DNA of 36,481 nt. Origin: a virus. Within the stretch, counting starts at the first letter, position 1. Each line of letters opens with the position of its first letter. Below are positions 9,643 through 16,133 of the stretch, piece by piece. The stretch lies in IMG/VR virus record IMGVR_UViG_3300021960_000229, positions 1 to 36,481 of that record. One strand, 5' to 3'. Position numbers and translations under genes: made by a program. Below the pieces are notes generated by a model. It did not search any database. It was not told the DNA's origin and saw only the letters and a list, made by a program, of their open reading frames with translations.

Positions 9643-10266
9643 TTATCCTATGTTATTGTTTTTATAATCCTCTTCAGCTCCCTTCATCAATGTAAACACA
9701 TCTACTAAGTTTTTAACTATAGTGGCTTCCATGTCGGCAGGAATTGGGTAGGTACCTGTATCAGATAAACTACTAGAAGTAGCAATATAAGCAACACTAA
9801 CAGTTGCAGAAGTATCTTGATATAAGTATAATTCATTTCCCTGAACATACCAGAACTTTTTATTAGTACTAGTTACTGTATTGTGATATAAAGGATTATT
9901 ATTAGTGGAAGAAGTACCTCCACCATAAGGCATTCTAATGTATTCGTTAGAACTTGAATAAACTCTAACTATACCCATATCGTTAGGTAATGTTATTGGT
10001 TGACTAGGCAACTCTACCTTATTACTAGTTACTGATAAACTTGAATCTACAGTAATAAAGTCTCCAGTTATTTCTAATTCGGCTTTATTAGTCGTTGTGC
10101 TTTTAGTGTAAAATCTATCTTCTATTAATTGCCTTACTAGACTGTCTCTTTCCTGGTCAACTAAAACCATTATTTCACGAATGTCTATCCTTGTATCATC
10201 TGATACATTACCACCCTCAATTATTCTTTGAACCTGTTCAGCTATTTTTCTTCTTGTAGTTGCCAT
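9643..10266 (-). CDS. ring/adaptor protein of the head-tail connector
   Basis: A 207-residue protein: N-terminal helices (IAEQVQRIIEGG..., EIMVLVDQERDSLVRQLIEDRFY, residues about 8-50), a beta-rich middle with the LPNDMGIVRVYSS segment near residue 95, and a short C-terminal helix (DMEATIVKNLVDVFTLMKG, about 177-196). The plan is the same as in the flanking 213- and 242-residue proteins, which makes three successive adaptor-type proteins, as expected for the stacked rings of a crAss-like tail. The gene is two stop codons (TAA TAA) downstream of the previous gene and in frame with it. Which ring it forms cannot be told from sequence. Confidence 0.65.
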   Translation of the reverse strand: MATTRRKIAEQVQRIIEGGNVSDDTRIDIREIMVLVDQERDSLVRQLIEDRFYTKSTTTNKAELEITGDFITVDSSLSVTSNKVELPSQPITLPNDMGIVRVYSSSNEYIRMPYGGGTSSTNNNPLYHNTVTSTNKKFWYVQGNELYLYQDTSATVSVAYIATSSSLSDTGTYPIPADMEATIVKNLVDVFTLMKGAEEDYKNNNIG

Positions 10267-10269
10267 TTA

Positions 10270-10911
10270 TTATTGTTCTTTAGATGATAATCCAAAACTA
10301 GCTCCAAAAGTTACGACATCTTCATCTCTTAAACTAACACCAACGTATTCAGCTATTTTATGACAAATATCTTTATGTGTGCTTGATGGTAGAGTTAATC
10401 CTTGAGCGTCAGCAGCTGAACCGTTATATACAGGAGCACCGTTAACAATAGTATAGGTCCACTTAGGAGCAGTAGGTTCTTTTATGTAAGACATAGTTAC
10501 AGTCCCACTAGATGCTGGTGTGCTTCCGTTATTATATATTTTAAATCCACTATTAATCATAACTGCCAATGGATAAGTTTGTGATGGAGATACTATACTA
10601 CTATCAACTCTATACTGTAATTTTTCAAGACCTATAAGTTCAACAGCGTTACCTCCTATTTCAAGACTAACAAAATGGAGAAATCCAGCAGGGTAAGTCC
10701 AAGACGGAGAGCTATAAGCTAAAGTTCCTACATTCACAACAGGAGCTAAGTCATCTAAATTTTTATGAGAATTTCTCTCCTTAAATTTCTCCTCTATAAC
10801 ATCTAATTGAGCCCTAGTTGCAGCTAAATTAAACTCACTAGGCTTAATAAAACCTCTTTGGTCTTTGTTAGCTATGAACTGAATAAATCTATATACCTCG
10901 TCTATTGTCAT
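10270..10911 (-). CDS. ring/adaptor protein of the head-tail connector
   Basis: A 213-residue protein starting MTIDEVYRFIQFIANKDQRG, with helices at residues about 1-45 (FNLAATRAQLDVIEEKFKE), a beta-sheet middle (SWTYPAGFLHFVSLEI, ELIGLEKLQYRVDSS) and a C-terminal helix with HKDICHKIAEYVGVSLRDED near residue 185. In crAss-like phages, proteins with this kind of start are connector/ring components. It is the first gene after a minus-strand terminator and has its own well-spaced promoter (TTG-19 nt-TATATTTG), so the ring, muzzle and cargo genes form a transcription unit that can be expressed separately from the capsid genes. Confidence 0.65.
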   Translation of the reverse strand: MTIDEVYRFIQFIANKDQRGFIKPSEFNLAATRAQLDVIEEKFKERNSHKNLDDLAPVVNVGTLAYSSPSWTYPAGFLHFVSLEIGGNAVELIGLEKLQYRVDSSIVSPSQTYPLAVMINSGFKIYNNGSTPASSGTVTMSYIKEPTAPKWTYTIVNGAPVYNGSAADAQGLTLPSSTHKDICHKIAEYVGVSLRDEDVVTFGASFGLSSKEQ

Positions 10912-10932
10912 TACGTATGATGAATTTCATAG

Positions 10933-10962
10933 CAAATATAACAAAAAAAAGAGAGATACCAA
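10933..10962 (-). promoter_or_regulatory. promoter for the tail (ring/muzzle/cargo) operon
   Basis: On the minus strand, TTG (10962-10960), a 19-nt spacer, then TATATTTG (10940-10933), 21 nt before the ATG at 10911. Both boxes and the spacing fit the Bacteroidota consensus TTG-N17-23-TAnnTTTG. The TTG lies in the apical part of the terminator hairpin at 10951-10973, so the promoter and the upstream terminator overlap. Confidence 0.75.
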
Positions 10963-10973
10963 TGGCACCTCTC
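10943..10973 (-). terminator. rho-independent terminator after the 299-residue protein gene
   Basis: Minus-strand RNA GAGAGGUGCC-AUU-GGUAUCUCUC forms a 10-bp stem (two G-U wobbles that pair only on this strand), followed by eight U. It lies just downstream of the stop at 10996, ending the capsid-region transcript before the tail operon starts. Confidence 0.85.
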
Positions 10974-10995
10974 CTTATTAAAAATATAGTTTATA

Positions 10996-11895
10996 TTAAT
11001 TGTATCTAGAAAGCTGAGCTTTTATCTGATAAAGTATAGGCTCACCATCAACAGTTAAGCATAATTCAGCTAAATGGTCTAAAGGTTTAATACCCATAGG
11101 AACATTAGAAACAAGCTGCTTCGTGTCTCCTATAGTCCAGTTAATTCTATTAGACTCCATCTTTAATATTTTGTATTCAGAAGCTTTCAATATCAGTTCT
11201 TTCATTTCGGTTAATGGACTGTCTAATCCAGCGATAAACCCTGAAGGGTCTTTTTCAGCTAGCATTTTCATGTCATAACGAATCTCATCAGTTGAGTTCT
11301 TAACATTAACTCCAAGAACTTTAGCGTAACCAACTAACTTATCTAAAGACATAGTTAATACAGTTGTCACAGCATCCATTTCCATTCTACTTCTTTCCAA
11401 TCTCTCTTTAGCTTTCTTTTCAGAGTCTTCTAAACCAAAAGAAGGAGCAGATGATGAAAGTCTATTAGGATTGTTAAGATTTGCATTACACAAGTCTAAG
11501 TATTTTTTAAGATTAGGATTTGTGTATTCTACAATTAAAAACCCATTGTTAAATGTTATAGGAGTTTTTGCTAGAAGTTCTTTGTCCTGCTCATCAACAA
11601 ATATAGACCTCTGACCTTTAATGTATCTTATAGCTCTCTGAGTTCCTGACTCAGGGTCAAAAATTACATCTTCAGCCTTTAACATATATACGATTGGATA
11701 TTTATCCGCACCTGTTCTTGAGTCTTTATCTCTTGATATTAATTTATAAATAGAGGGCTTTCTACTTACTTGATTACCAAAGCTTGGTAAAGGTTTAGAA
11801 ACTACTGGAGCCTCTTTGATTGGTGTTGATTCTACAACTGGAGTATCTACTACAGGAGTCACAACATTTGATTTTTTTACAGTTTTACGTGCCAT
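10996..11895 (-). CDS. conserved connector-region virion protein, unknown function
   Basis: A 299-residue protein. Residues 1-45 are Pro/Val/Lys-rich and probably disordered (TPVVDTPVVESTPIKEAPVV). A beta domain at about 48-125 (IYKLISRDKDSRTGADKYPI, then IRYIKGQRSIFVDEQDKELL) is followed by a helical domain (about 150-250) and a short beta C-terminus. I do not recognise a named family. It lies between the tandem capsid-decoration genes and the ring genes, with a terminator on each side, and is thus a single-gene unit fed by read-through or an unseen promoter. An auxiliary capsid or head-completion role is an inference from position. Confidence 0.6.
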   Translation of the reverse strand: MARKTVKKSNVVTPVVDTPVVESTPIKEAPVVSKPLPSFGNQVSRKPSIYKLISRDKDSRTGADKYPIVYMLKAEDVIFDPESGTQRAIRYIKGQRSIFVDEQDKELLAKTPITFNNGFLIVEYTNPNLKKYLDLCNANLNNPNRLSSSAPSFGLEDSEKKAKERLERSRMEMDAVTTVLTMSLDKLVGYAKVLGVNVKNSTDEIRYDMKMLAEKDPSGFIAGLDSPLTEMKELILKASEYKILKMESNRINWTIGDTKQLVSNVPMGIKPLDHLAELCLTVDGEPILYQIKAQLSRYN

Positions 11896-11925
11896 TTTTG
11901 TTATTATTAAATTAAATTAAAAATT

Positions 11926-11957
11926 AAAAAAAAAAGAAGGAGGGGTTAACCTCCCTC
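11926..11957 (-). terminator. rho-independent terminator after the capsid gene block
   Basis: Minus-strand RNA GAGGGAGG-UUAACC-CCUCCUUC gives an 8-bp stem (one G-U pair that works only on this strand), followed directly by ten U (11935-11926). It lies 12 bases after the stop of the last of the three tandem virion genes. Confidence 0.9.
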
Positions 11958-11969
11958 TAATTAGAGTTA

Positions 11970-12371
11970 TTAAGATGCGACAGCAGCGACACCAATAGCA
12001 CCTACCTCAGCAATGTGAGTAGATACATATTGCAAATCTCTATCATCAGCAACATTAAGGAATTTATTTTTAGAGTGACAAGCAACATTAAGTTGTTTAG
12101 TCATGTCTTCAATAAAATCTTTTGGCGTTGAGCCAGCTTTTAAGCTTATTACAACAGCATCAGATACAACTACTCCATTTGTAACGTAGTCAGCACCATC
12201 GTGCATTTGCATAGACTTAAAATACATTTTTACTTTATTTACACCAGAAGCAGCAGTTGCTTCGTAACCAGCAAAAGAAGACAAAGGAAAAAGACATGAG
12301 TCGTTTTCAGCATCGTCATTAGCTACGGTTGGCTGTGTTCTAAAGTAGAGATATAGTTCTTCGTTATACAT
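11970..12371 (-). CDS. small capsid decoration-like protein, paralog 3
   Basis: A 133-residue protein starting MYNEELYLYFRTQPTVANDD. Shared with the next two upstream genes: an N-terminal aromatic beta strand, the (F/Y)PLSSF(S/A)G motif (FPLSSFAG here, about residue 27), (Y/F)FKSM..(H/Y)DG, a (V/I)x(S)D.V(V/I)xxLxxxxxxKD/E segment and a short C-terminal beta strand ending in small residues. Three adjacent homologs after the MCP suggest small virion surface or vertex proteins. The function is inferred from position. It is the last gene before a strong terminator. Confidence 0.65.
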   Translation of the reverse strand: MYNEELYLYFRTQPTVANDDAENDSCLFPLSSFAGYEATAASGVNKVKMYFKSMQMHDGADYVTNGVVVSDAVVISLKAGSTPKDFIEDMTKQLNVACHSKNKFLNVADDRDLQYVSTHIAEVGAIGVAAVAS

Positions 12372-12389
12372 AATATTAGTTTTTAAAGA

Positions 12390-12770
12390 TTAAGAATTAA
12401 CAGCACTTACGTCTATAGACTCAACACTAGTTATTTCTGAAAAACAGTATTCACCAGTTACATCATCACCAAGAACAATCATACCATCTCTATCGGAAGA
12501 AAAAGCATTAATAACACCTTCCATAACCTCTTTATGAGTGTTTACAGGAAGGAAGTTTAATACAACCTCATCAGAATGAACTACAGCATCTCCAGTGTTA
12601 TCAAAACCATCATAGTTAGTCATAGACTTAAAAAATAATGATAATTTACCATCATCAGAAGGAGCTGCTCCAGAAAAAGAGCTCAATGGGTAGCAAGCAG
12701 AGTCAACAGTAACTGCATCGTCATCACCTACCGCAGCAACGGCTCTTATATATACAAATTTATTTTCCAT
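12390..12770 (-). CDS. small capsid decoration-like protein, paralog 2
   Basis: A 126-residue protein (MENKFVYIRAVAAVGDDDAV), homologous along its length to its two neighbours: YPLSSFSG near residue 28, LFFKSMTNYDGFDNTGDAVV, then HSDEVVLNFLPVNTHKEVMEG, and an SxDVSAVNS-like C-terminus comparable to the TVAAANS end of paralog 1. It is acidic and lacks membrane segments. The spacers on both sides of it that separate the paralogs are exactly 18 nt long and similar in sequence, which points to tandem duplication of gene plus leader. Confidence 0.7.
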   Translation of the reverse strand: MENKFVYIRAVAAVGDDDAVTVDSACYPLSSFSGAAPSDDGKLSLFFKSMTNYDGFDNTGDAVVHSDEVVLNFLPVNTHKEVMEGVINAFSSDRDGMIVLGDDVTGEYCFSEITSVESIDVSAVNS

Positions 12771-12788
12771 AATATTTATTATTTAAGA

Positions 12789-13445
12789 TTAAGAATTAGC
12801 TGCTGCTACAGTTATTGTTCCAACACCGCTGAAAAGCTTACCTACTGAGTCTAAATCATCAGGATTATCATCAAAAGAAATTAATCCGTCATTACCATTA
12901 GCAGAATTAATCTGCTCTATGATAGCCTGCATAGCATCTCTATGAGTATTAGCTGTTTCTAAATCAAGAATAACTTTATCAGAAATAATTAAAGCATTTG
13001 CTCCAGCATCACTTCCATCAAAGTTTTTAGCTGATTTAAAGTATAAGGTTAAAGCAGAGTCTCCAGATGGTTGCATTCCAGCAAAACTAGATAAAGGAAA
13101 ACTAAATGAGTCAGTCTCAGAAAGAGCTAAGTACTGAATAGAAACAGCAGCAGTTACAGCTGTAGTACCACTACTTGTAGCAACTACCAAAGCAGAAGCG
13201 TCAGCAGAAGCATTTATTGCATCTCTCATAGTTTCTGCCGTTTGGTCATCACTAGTTCCAATAGCTACAGTTATAGATTTACCACTAACAGTAACAGCTG
13301 AAGTAGACTCATCTCCAGACTCAACAATAGTAAGAGCAATCTCTTGTCCTATAGGACCTCCAGCTACAGCAGTTAAAGTAAGCTCTCCTTCAGTTACCGC
13401 AGCTTTAGTAGCAGTTTGAAAGAAAAAATATTTTTTAGCATTCAT
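12789..13445 (-). CDS. capsid decoration-like protein, paralog 1, with inserted beta domain
   Basis: I start this gene at the ATG 13445-13443 (MNAKKYFFFQTATKAAVTEG), which aligns with the starts of its two paralogs. A longer frame to 13496 exists but would translate through a stable hairpin. The 218-residue protein carries the shared scaffold (FPLSSFAG, LYFKSAKNFDG, THRDAMQAIIEQIN). Between its first strand and that scaffold it has an extra region (about residues 15-90: GGPIGQEIALTIVESGDEST, VTVSGKSITVAIG, MRDAINASADASALVVATSS). That insert resembles a small beta domain common in phage tail and sheath proteins. It is probably exposed on the virion; the binding partner is unknown. Confidence 0.7.
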   Translation of the reverse strand: MNAKKYFFFQTATKAAVTEGELTLTAVAGGPIGQEIALTIVESGDESTSAVTVSGKSITVAIGTSDDQTAETMRDAINASADASALVVATSSGTTAVTAAVSIQYLALSETDSFSFPLSSFAGMQPSGDSALTLYFKSAKNFDGSDAGANALIISDKVILDLETANTHRDAMQAIIEQINSANGNDGLISFDDNPDDLDSVGKLFSGVGTITVAAANS

Positions 13446-13471
13446 AATTATAGTATTTAGTAGACTATATA

Positions 13472-13493
13472 GTGGGCAGCCGAAGCCACCCAC
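13472..13493 (-). other. UUCG-capped hairpin in the MCP/decoration intergenic leader
   Basis: On the minus strand GUGGGUGGC-UUCG-GCUGCCCAC forms a 9-bp stem (two G-U pairs) with a UUCG tetraloop. No U-tract follows, so it is not a standard terminator. It lies 26 bases before the chosen start of decoration paralog 1 and 19 bases after the MCP stop, and could tune expression or protect a processed mRNA end. Confidence 0.75.
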
Positions 13494-13512
13494 CATTAAG
13501 TCAGATTATTAA

Positions 13513-14931
13513 TTATGATTTTTTGATAAGCATGTAGCGATTAGCTGCATAACCTTCAAATCCTCTTTCGCAACGGTAGTGTGATTTCAACACATCCTCA
13601 GTATTAGTTTTATTCTGAAGAACAGCAGAACCAGTTAACCAGTGCTCCATGTCTCTTGAATAACCATTAGCTGCTTTGTAACGTATTCTCAATGAAGGAA
13701 TAGCATCACCACTTTTAGCATCTTTCTGAGTATCCATAGGAATAATCATACCATATCCATTGTACTTTTGACCAGTAGCACCAAGTAATTTTGGGTGGTT
13801 GAATAAGTCATAAGTTTTCTTGTGGAAAGTATAACCACCACGAGTAAACGAATTGAAACCTAAGTTCAACGCCATATCCTTGTTGTTTTGGAAAGTACCG
13901 TAGTTAGCACCACCAGCAGCATAAGCTCCTTGAGCAGCTAACAAGTCATCAATATCTAAAGATAAGTTAATACCAGCGTAAAGAGCATTCTCTTTAGCAC
14001 CTCTGTACTTGTCTAAAGACTTAACCATAGCATCAAAGTCAGCCATAGTAATAGAAGAAGCTCCTAAGTCCATAGACTGTCCTTTGTTTTCGATAAATGG
14101 TAATAAACCTTCAGTACCTCTTAAAGTAGAGTTAGAGTATGCAGTACCATCTAAAGTAGAAGATGTACCTGTTAAGTTAGAGTTGTTGATAGCTTGACCA
14201 AGAACCATCTGAATCTCAGAATAATCCTGGAATCTTTGGTAAGTATCAGCTTCACCTTTTAAGTACCATAAGTATCCAGAACCCATTTCTTCGTTATCTA
14301 CTTTTACATAAACTACGTTAGTAGCTTCTGAACCAGTAACCTCGAAAGATTCTTTGATAATTTGTACTTGGTTTTCATAGTGATGTAAGCGTGGGCTTAA
14401 TCCTACTGGCTGAGCAGAACCTTCTGCAAAAGCATTACCAATGATTACAGCGTTTACATCTACTGAACCAGCATTAGCTGAAACAAAACCACCTGAAGTT
14501 AAAGGATAGATAGTTGCAGAAGCTTCATCAGCCTTAGCCTGAACATAAACTTGAGTACCATCTTCTAACAACATAATATCACCTACTCTTACAGCAGGAA
14601 TACCTGAAACTAAAGAATCACCTTGAATAGTGATTTCTTCAACTGTAGCAGCAGATGCAACAACAGCAGAATCAAATTGGAATTTTACATCATTGTGTAA
14701 GAAAGCTTCTTCGTAGTGTTCGAATTTAGTTTGAGAAGTTGGAGCCTTAGCACCCATTAACTCAAGAAGGCCAGTAATACCCTGACTTCCATATCTTTTT
14801 ACTAACTGCTCAGAAACATCTCTTTTGTGCAAGTTCGCTGTTGTCAACGCACTTACGTAGTTATCGTTAGTAGCTTGTGCAGTTGCCGTAGGCTTTAGCA
14901 CCATGCCACTAGGAATTGAAACATTTGACAT
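13513..14931 (-). CDS. major capsid protein (HK97-fold, crAss-like)
   Basis: A 472-residue protein, close to the usual crAss-like MCP length (just under 500). It starts MSNVSIPSGMVLKPTATAQA. A segment near residues 70-80 (TKFEHYEEAFLHND) has the aromatic/acidic pattern of the E-loop region. The middle contains QIIKESFEVTGSE, and the C-terminal part has RYMLIKK, in the area that closes the HK97 A/P domains. Codon choice is notably biased toward frequent codons, as in highly expressed genes. It lies between the scaffold-like gene upstream and the decoration genes downstream. Identity is from position, length and composition; no protease gene is seen near it. Confidence 0.85.
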   Translation of the reverse strand: MSNVSIPSGMVLKPTATAQATNDNYVSALTTANLHKRDVSEQLVKRYGSQGITGLLELMGAKAPTSQTKFEHYEEAFLHNDVKFQFDSAVVASAATVEEITIQGDSLVSGIPAVRVGDIMLLEDGTQVYVQAKADEASATIYPLTSGGFVSANAGSVDVNAVIIGNAFAEGSAQPVGLSPRLHHYENQVQIIKESFEVTGSEATNVVYVKVDNEEMGSGYLWYLKGEADTYQRFQDYSEIQMVLGQAINNSNLTGTSSTLDGTAYSNSTLRGTEGLLPFIENKGQSMDLGASSITMADFDAMVKSLDKYRGAKENALYAGINLSLDIDDLLAAQGAYAAGGANYGTFQNNKDMALNLGFNSFTRGGYTFHKKTYDLFNHPKLLGATGQKYNGYGMIIPMDTQKDAKSGDAIPSLRIRYKAANGYSRDMEHWLTGSAVLQNKTNTEDVLKSHYRCERGFEGYAANRYMLIKKS

Positions 14932-14963
14932 TTTTAAAAAATTTAGTTATTATTAATTATTAA

Positions 14964-16070
14964 TTATCTATTCCACATAGAACTTCCTTTATATATCTGT
15001 TCAGAAACTTGCTCAAGGATTGATTTAGAACCTTGAACATCTTTTTGTTCTGGAGTAAATGATGGGTTTTTAATCTCGTCAATAACCTGCTCGGTTCCTT
15101 TTGACCTATACTGATTAGCCACTGCTCTAACTATAGCGTCGAAGTTATCTCTAACGAACATATCCATAGCTAAAGTATCATGGTCCCAATTACCCTCAGA
15201 GTCAATATACTTGTCAAAGTAGTTATCAAGATTACCAGCTGTTTCTTTTGCTGAGCTTTTCTGTTCATCAGATAAAGCATAAGTAAAGACTTCGCCAGAA
15301 TCATTAATATCAAACTCTATAGACTCAACAGAATCAACTTCAGAGGACATGTTTTCTATAAAAGCTTGTTGTAGTTGCTGCTCTTCTTCAGAACTATAAT
15401 TACCCTCTTGAGGCATCTTATATGAGTCCTGAGTTTCTAGCAACTCTTTACGAGCTATAGAAGCATCCTTTTTCAGCTGAACTGATTGAGGAGTAATCTT
15501 TCCTTCTTCCTGCTCCGAAGATTTGTATTGAGATTCGAAATAAACATCAATTTCCTCTTTGGATAAGTCTGGATTATTAGCTCTCAAATACTCTTTTACA
15601 ACATTGTCATTAGACATTTCGTTATAATCAACTGTTTGAGTTCTTAAAAAATCATTAACAGAACGACCTGTTTCCCTAACAAACTTGTCCATTGCCTCTA
15701 ACTGCTCGTTAGCGTAGCTGGACTCATTTTTTGGAGAATCAGATAATTCATTAAACCTATCAACTAATTGCTCTATAGATTCAAAATCAGAGCCTAGTTG
15801 TTGATTTAATTCAGACATGTAGTCAGAAGTAGAATCTGAACTTTCAATATTTAAAGAACTTTCTTCTTGTGCGCTTGAAGACTCAATAGGAGCCTTTTCA
15901 GCGGTTAAGTCAACCACCTGTGCAGGCTCTTCCTGAAAAGATGATTGTTCTTGTTGAGGTTCATTAGTGGTTAAGTCTACAATATTTGACTCTGTACCAT
16001 TGTTTGGAGTTACAACCTCGCCTCCAAAAGCACCAGCGATTAAATCGCCTATTCCTTTATTCTCTTCCAT
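14964..16070 (-). CDS. scaffold-like capsid assembly protein
   Basis: A 368-residue strongly acidic protein between portal and MCP, the usual place for a scaffold. Residues 1-85 are low-complexity, rich in Gln, Glu, Ser and Thr (TNEPQQEQSSFQEEP), with repeated VDLT segments near residues 26 and 48. Residues about 85-345 are mostly helical, with charged heptads (YMSELNQQLGSDFESIEQLV, ELLETQDSYKM, EEEQQLQQAFIENM). A disordered acidic N-terminus, long helices and a short C-terminal helical end (SILEQVSEQIYKG) are typical scaffold features. No catalytic protease motif is visible. A TATATTTG element lies 30 nt upstream of the ATG. Confidence 0.65.
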   Translation of the reverse strand: MEENKGIGDLIAGAFGGEVVTPNNGTESNIVDLTTNEPQQEQSSFQEEPAQVVDLTAEKAPIESSSAQEESSLNIESSDSTSDYMSELNQQLGSDFESIEQLVDRFNELSDSPKNESSYANEQLEAMDKFVRETGRSVNDFLRTQTVDYNEMSNDNVVKEYLRANNPDLSKEEIDVYFESQYKSSEQEEGKITPQSVQLKKDASIARKELLETQDSYKMPQEGNYSSEEEQQLQQAFIENMSSEVDSVESIEFDINDSGEVFTYALSDEQKSSAKETAGNLDNYFDKYIDSEGNWDHDTLAMDMFVRDNFDAIVRAVANQYRSKGTEQVIDEIKNPSFTPEQKDVQGSKSILEQVSEQIYKGSSMWNR

Positions 16071-16100
16071 ATTATTGATATTTAATTAAATTTATTTTTG

Positions 16101-16108
16101 CAAATATA
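16101..16108 (-). promoter_or_regulatory. Bacteroidota -7 element (TATATTTG)
   Basis: TATATTTG on the minus strand, 30 nt upstream of the scaffold-like gene and just after the portal stop. It matches TAnnTTTG, but no TTG box at the proper distance is visible. It may raise scaffold and MCP expression above that of portal and terminase. Confidence 0.4.
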
Positions 16109-16133
16109 GTTTATTTTAATTATAAAGAGTAAT

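Noticed and set aside
10264-10272. Fusion of two ring proteins that are in the same frame
   Set aside because: They are separated by two consecutive TAA codons, and each has the complete helix-beta-helix plan of an adaptor protein.
13446-13496. N-terminal extension MVGGFGCPLYSLLNTII of decoration paralog 1
   Set aside because: It would be translated through a UUCG-capped 9-bp hairpin and has no counterpart in the two paralogs, which start where MNAKKYFFF starts.
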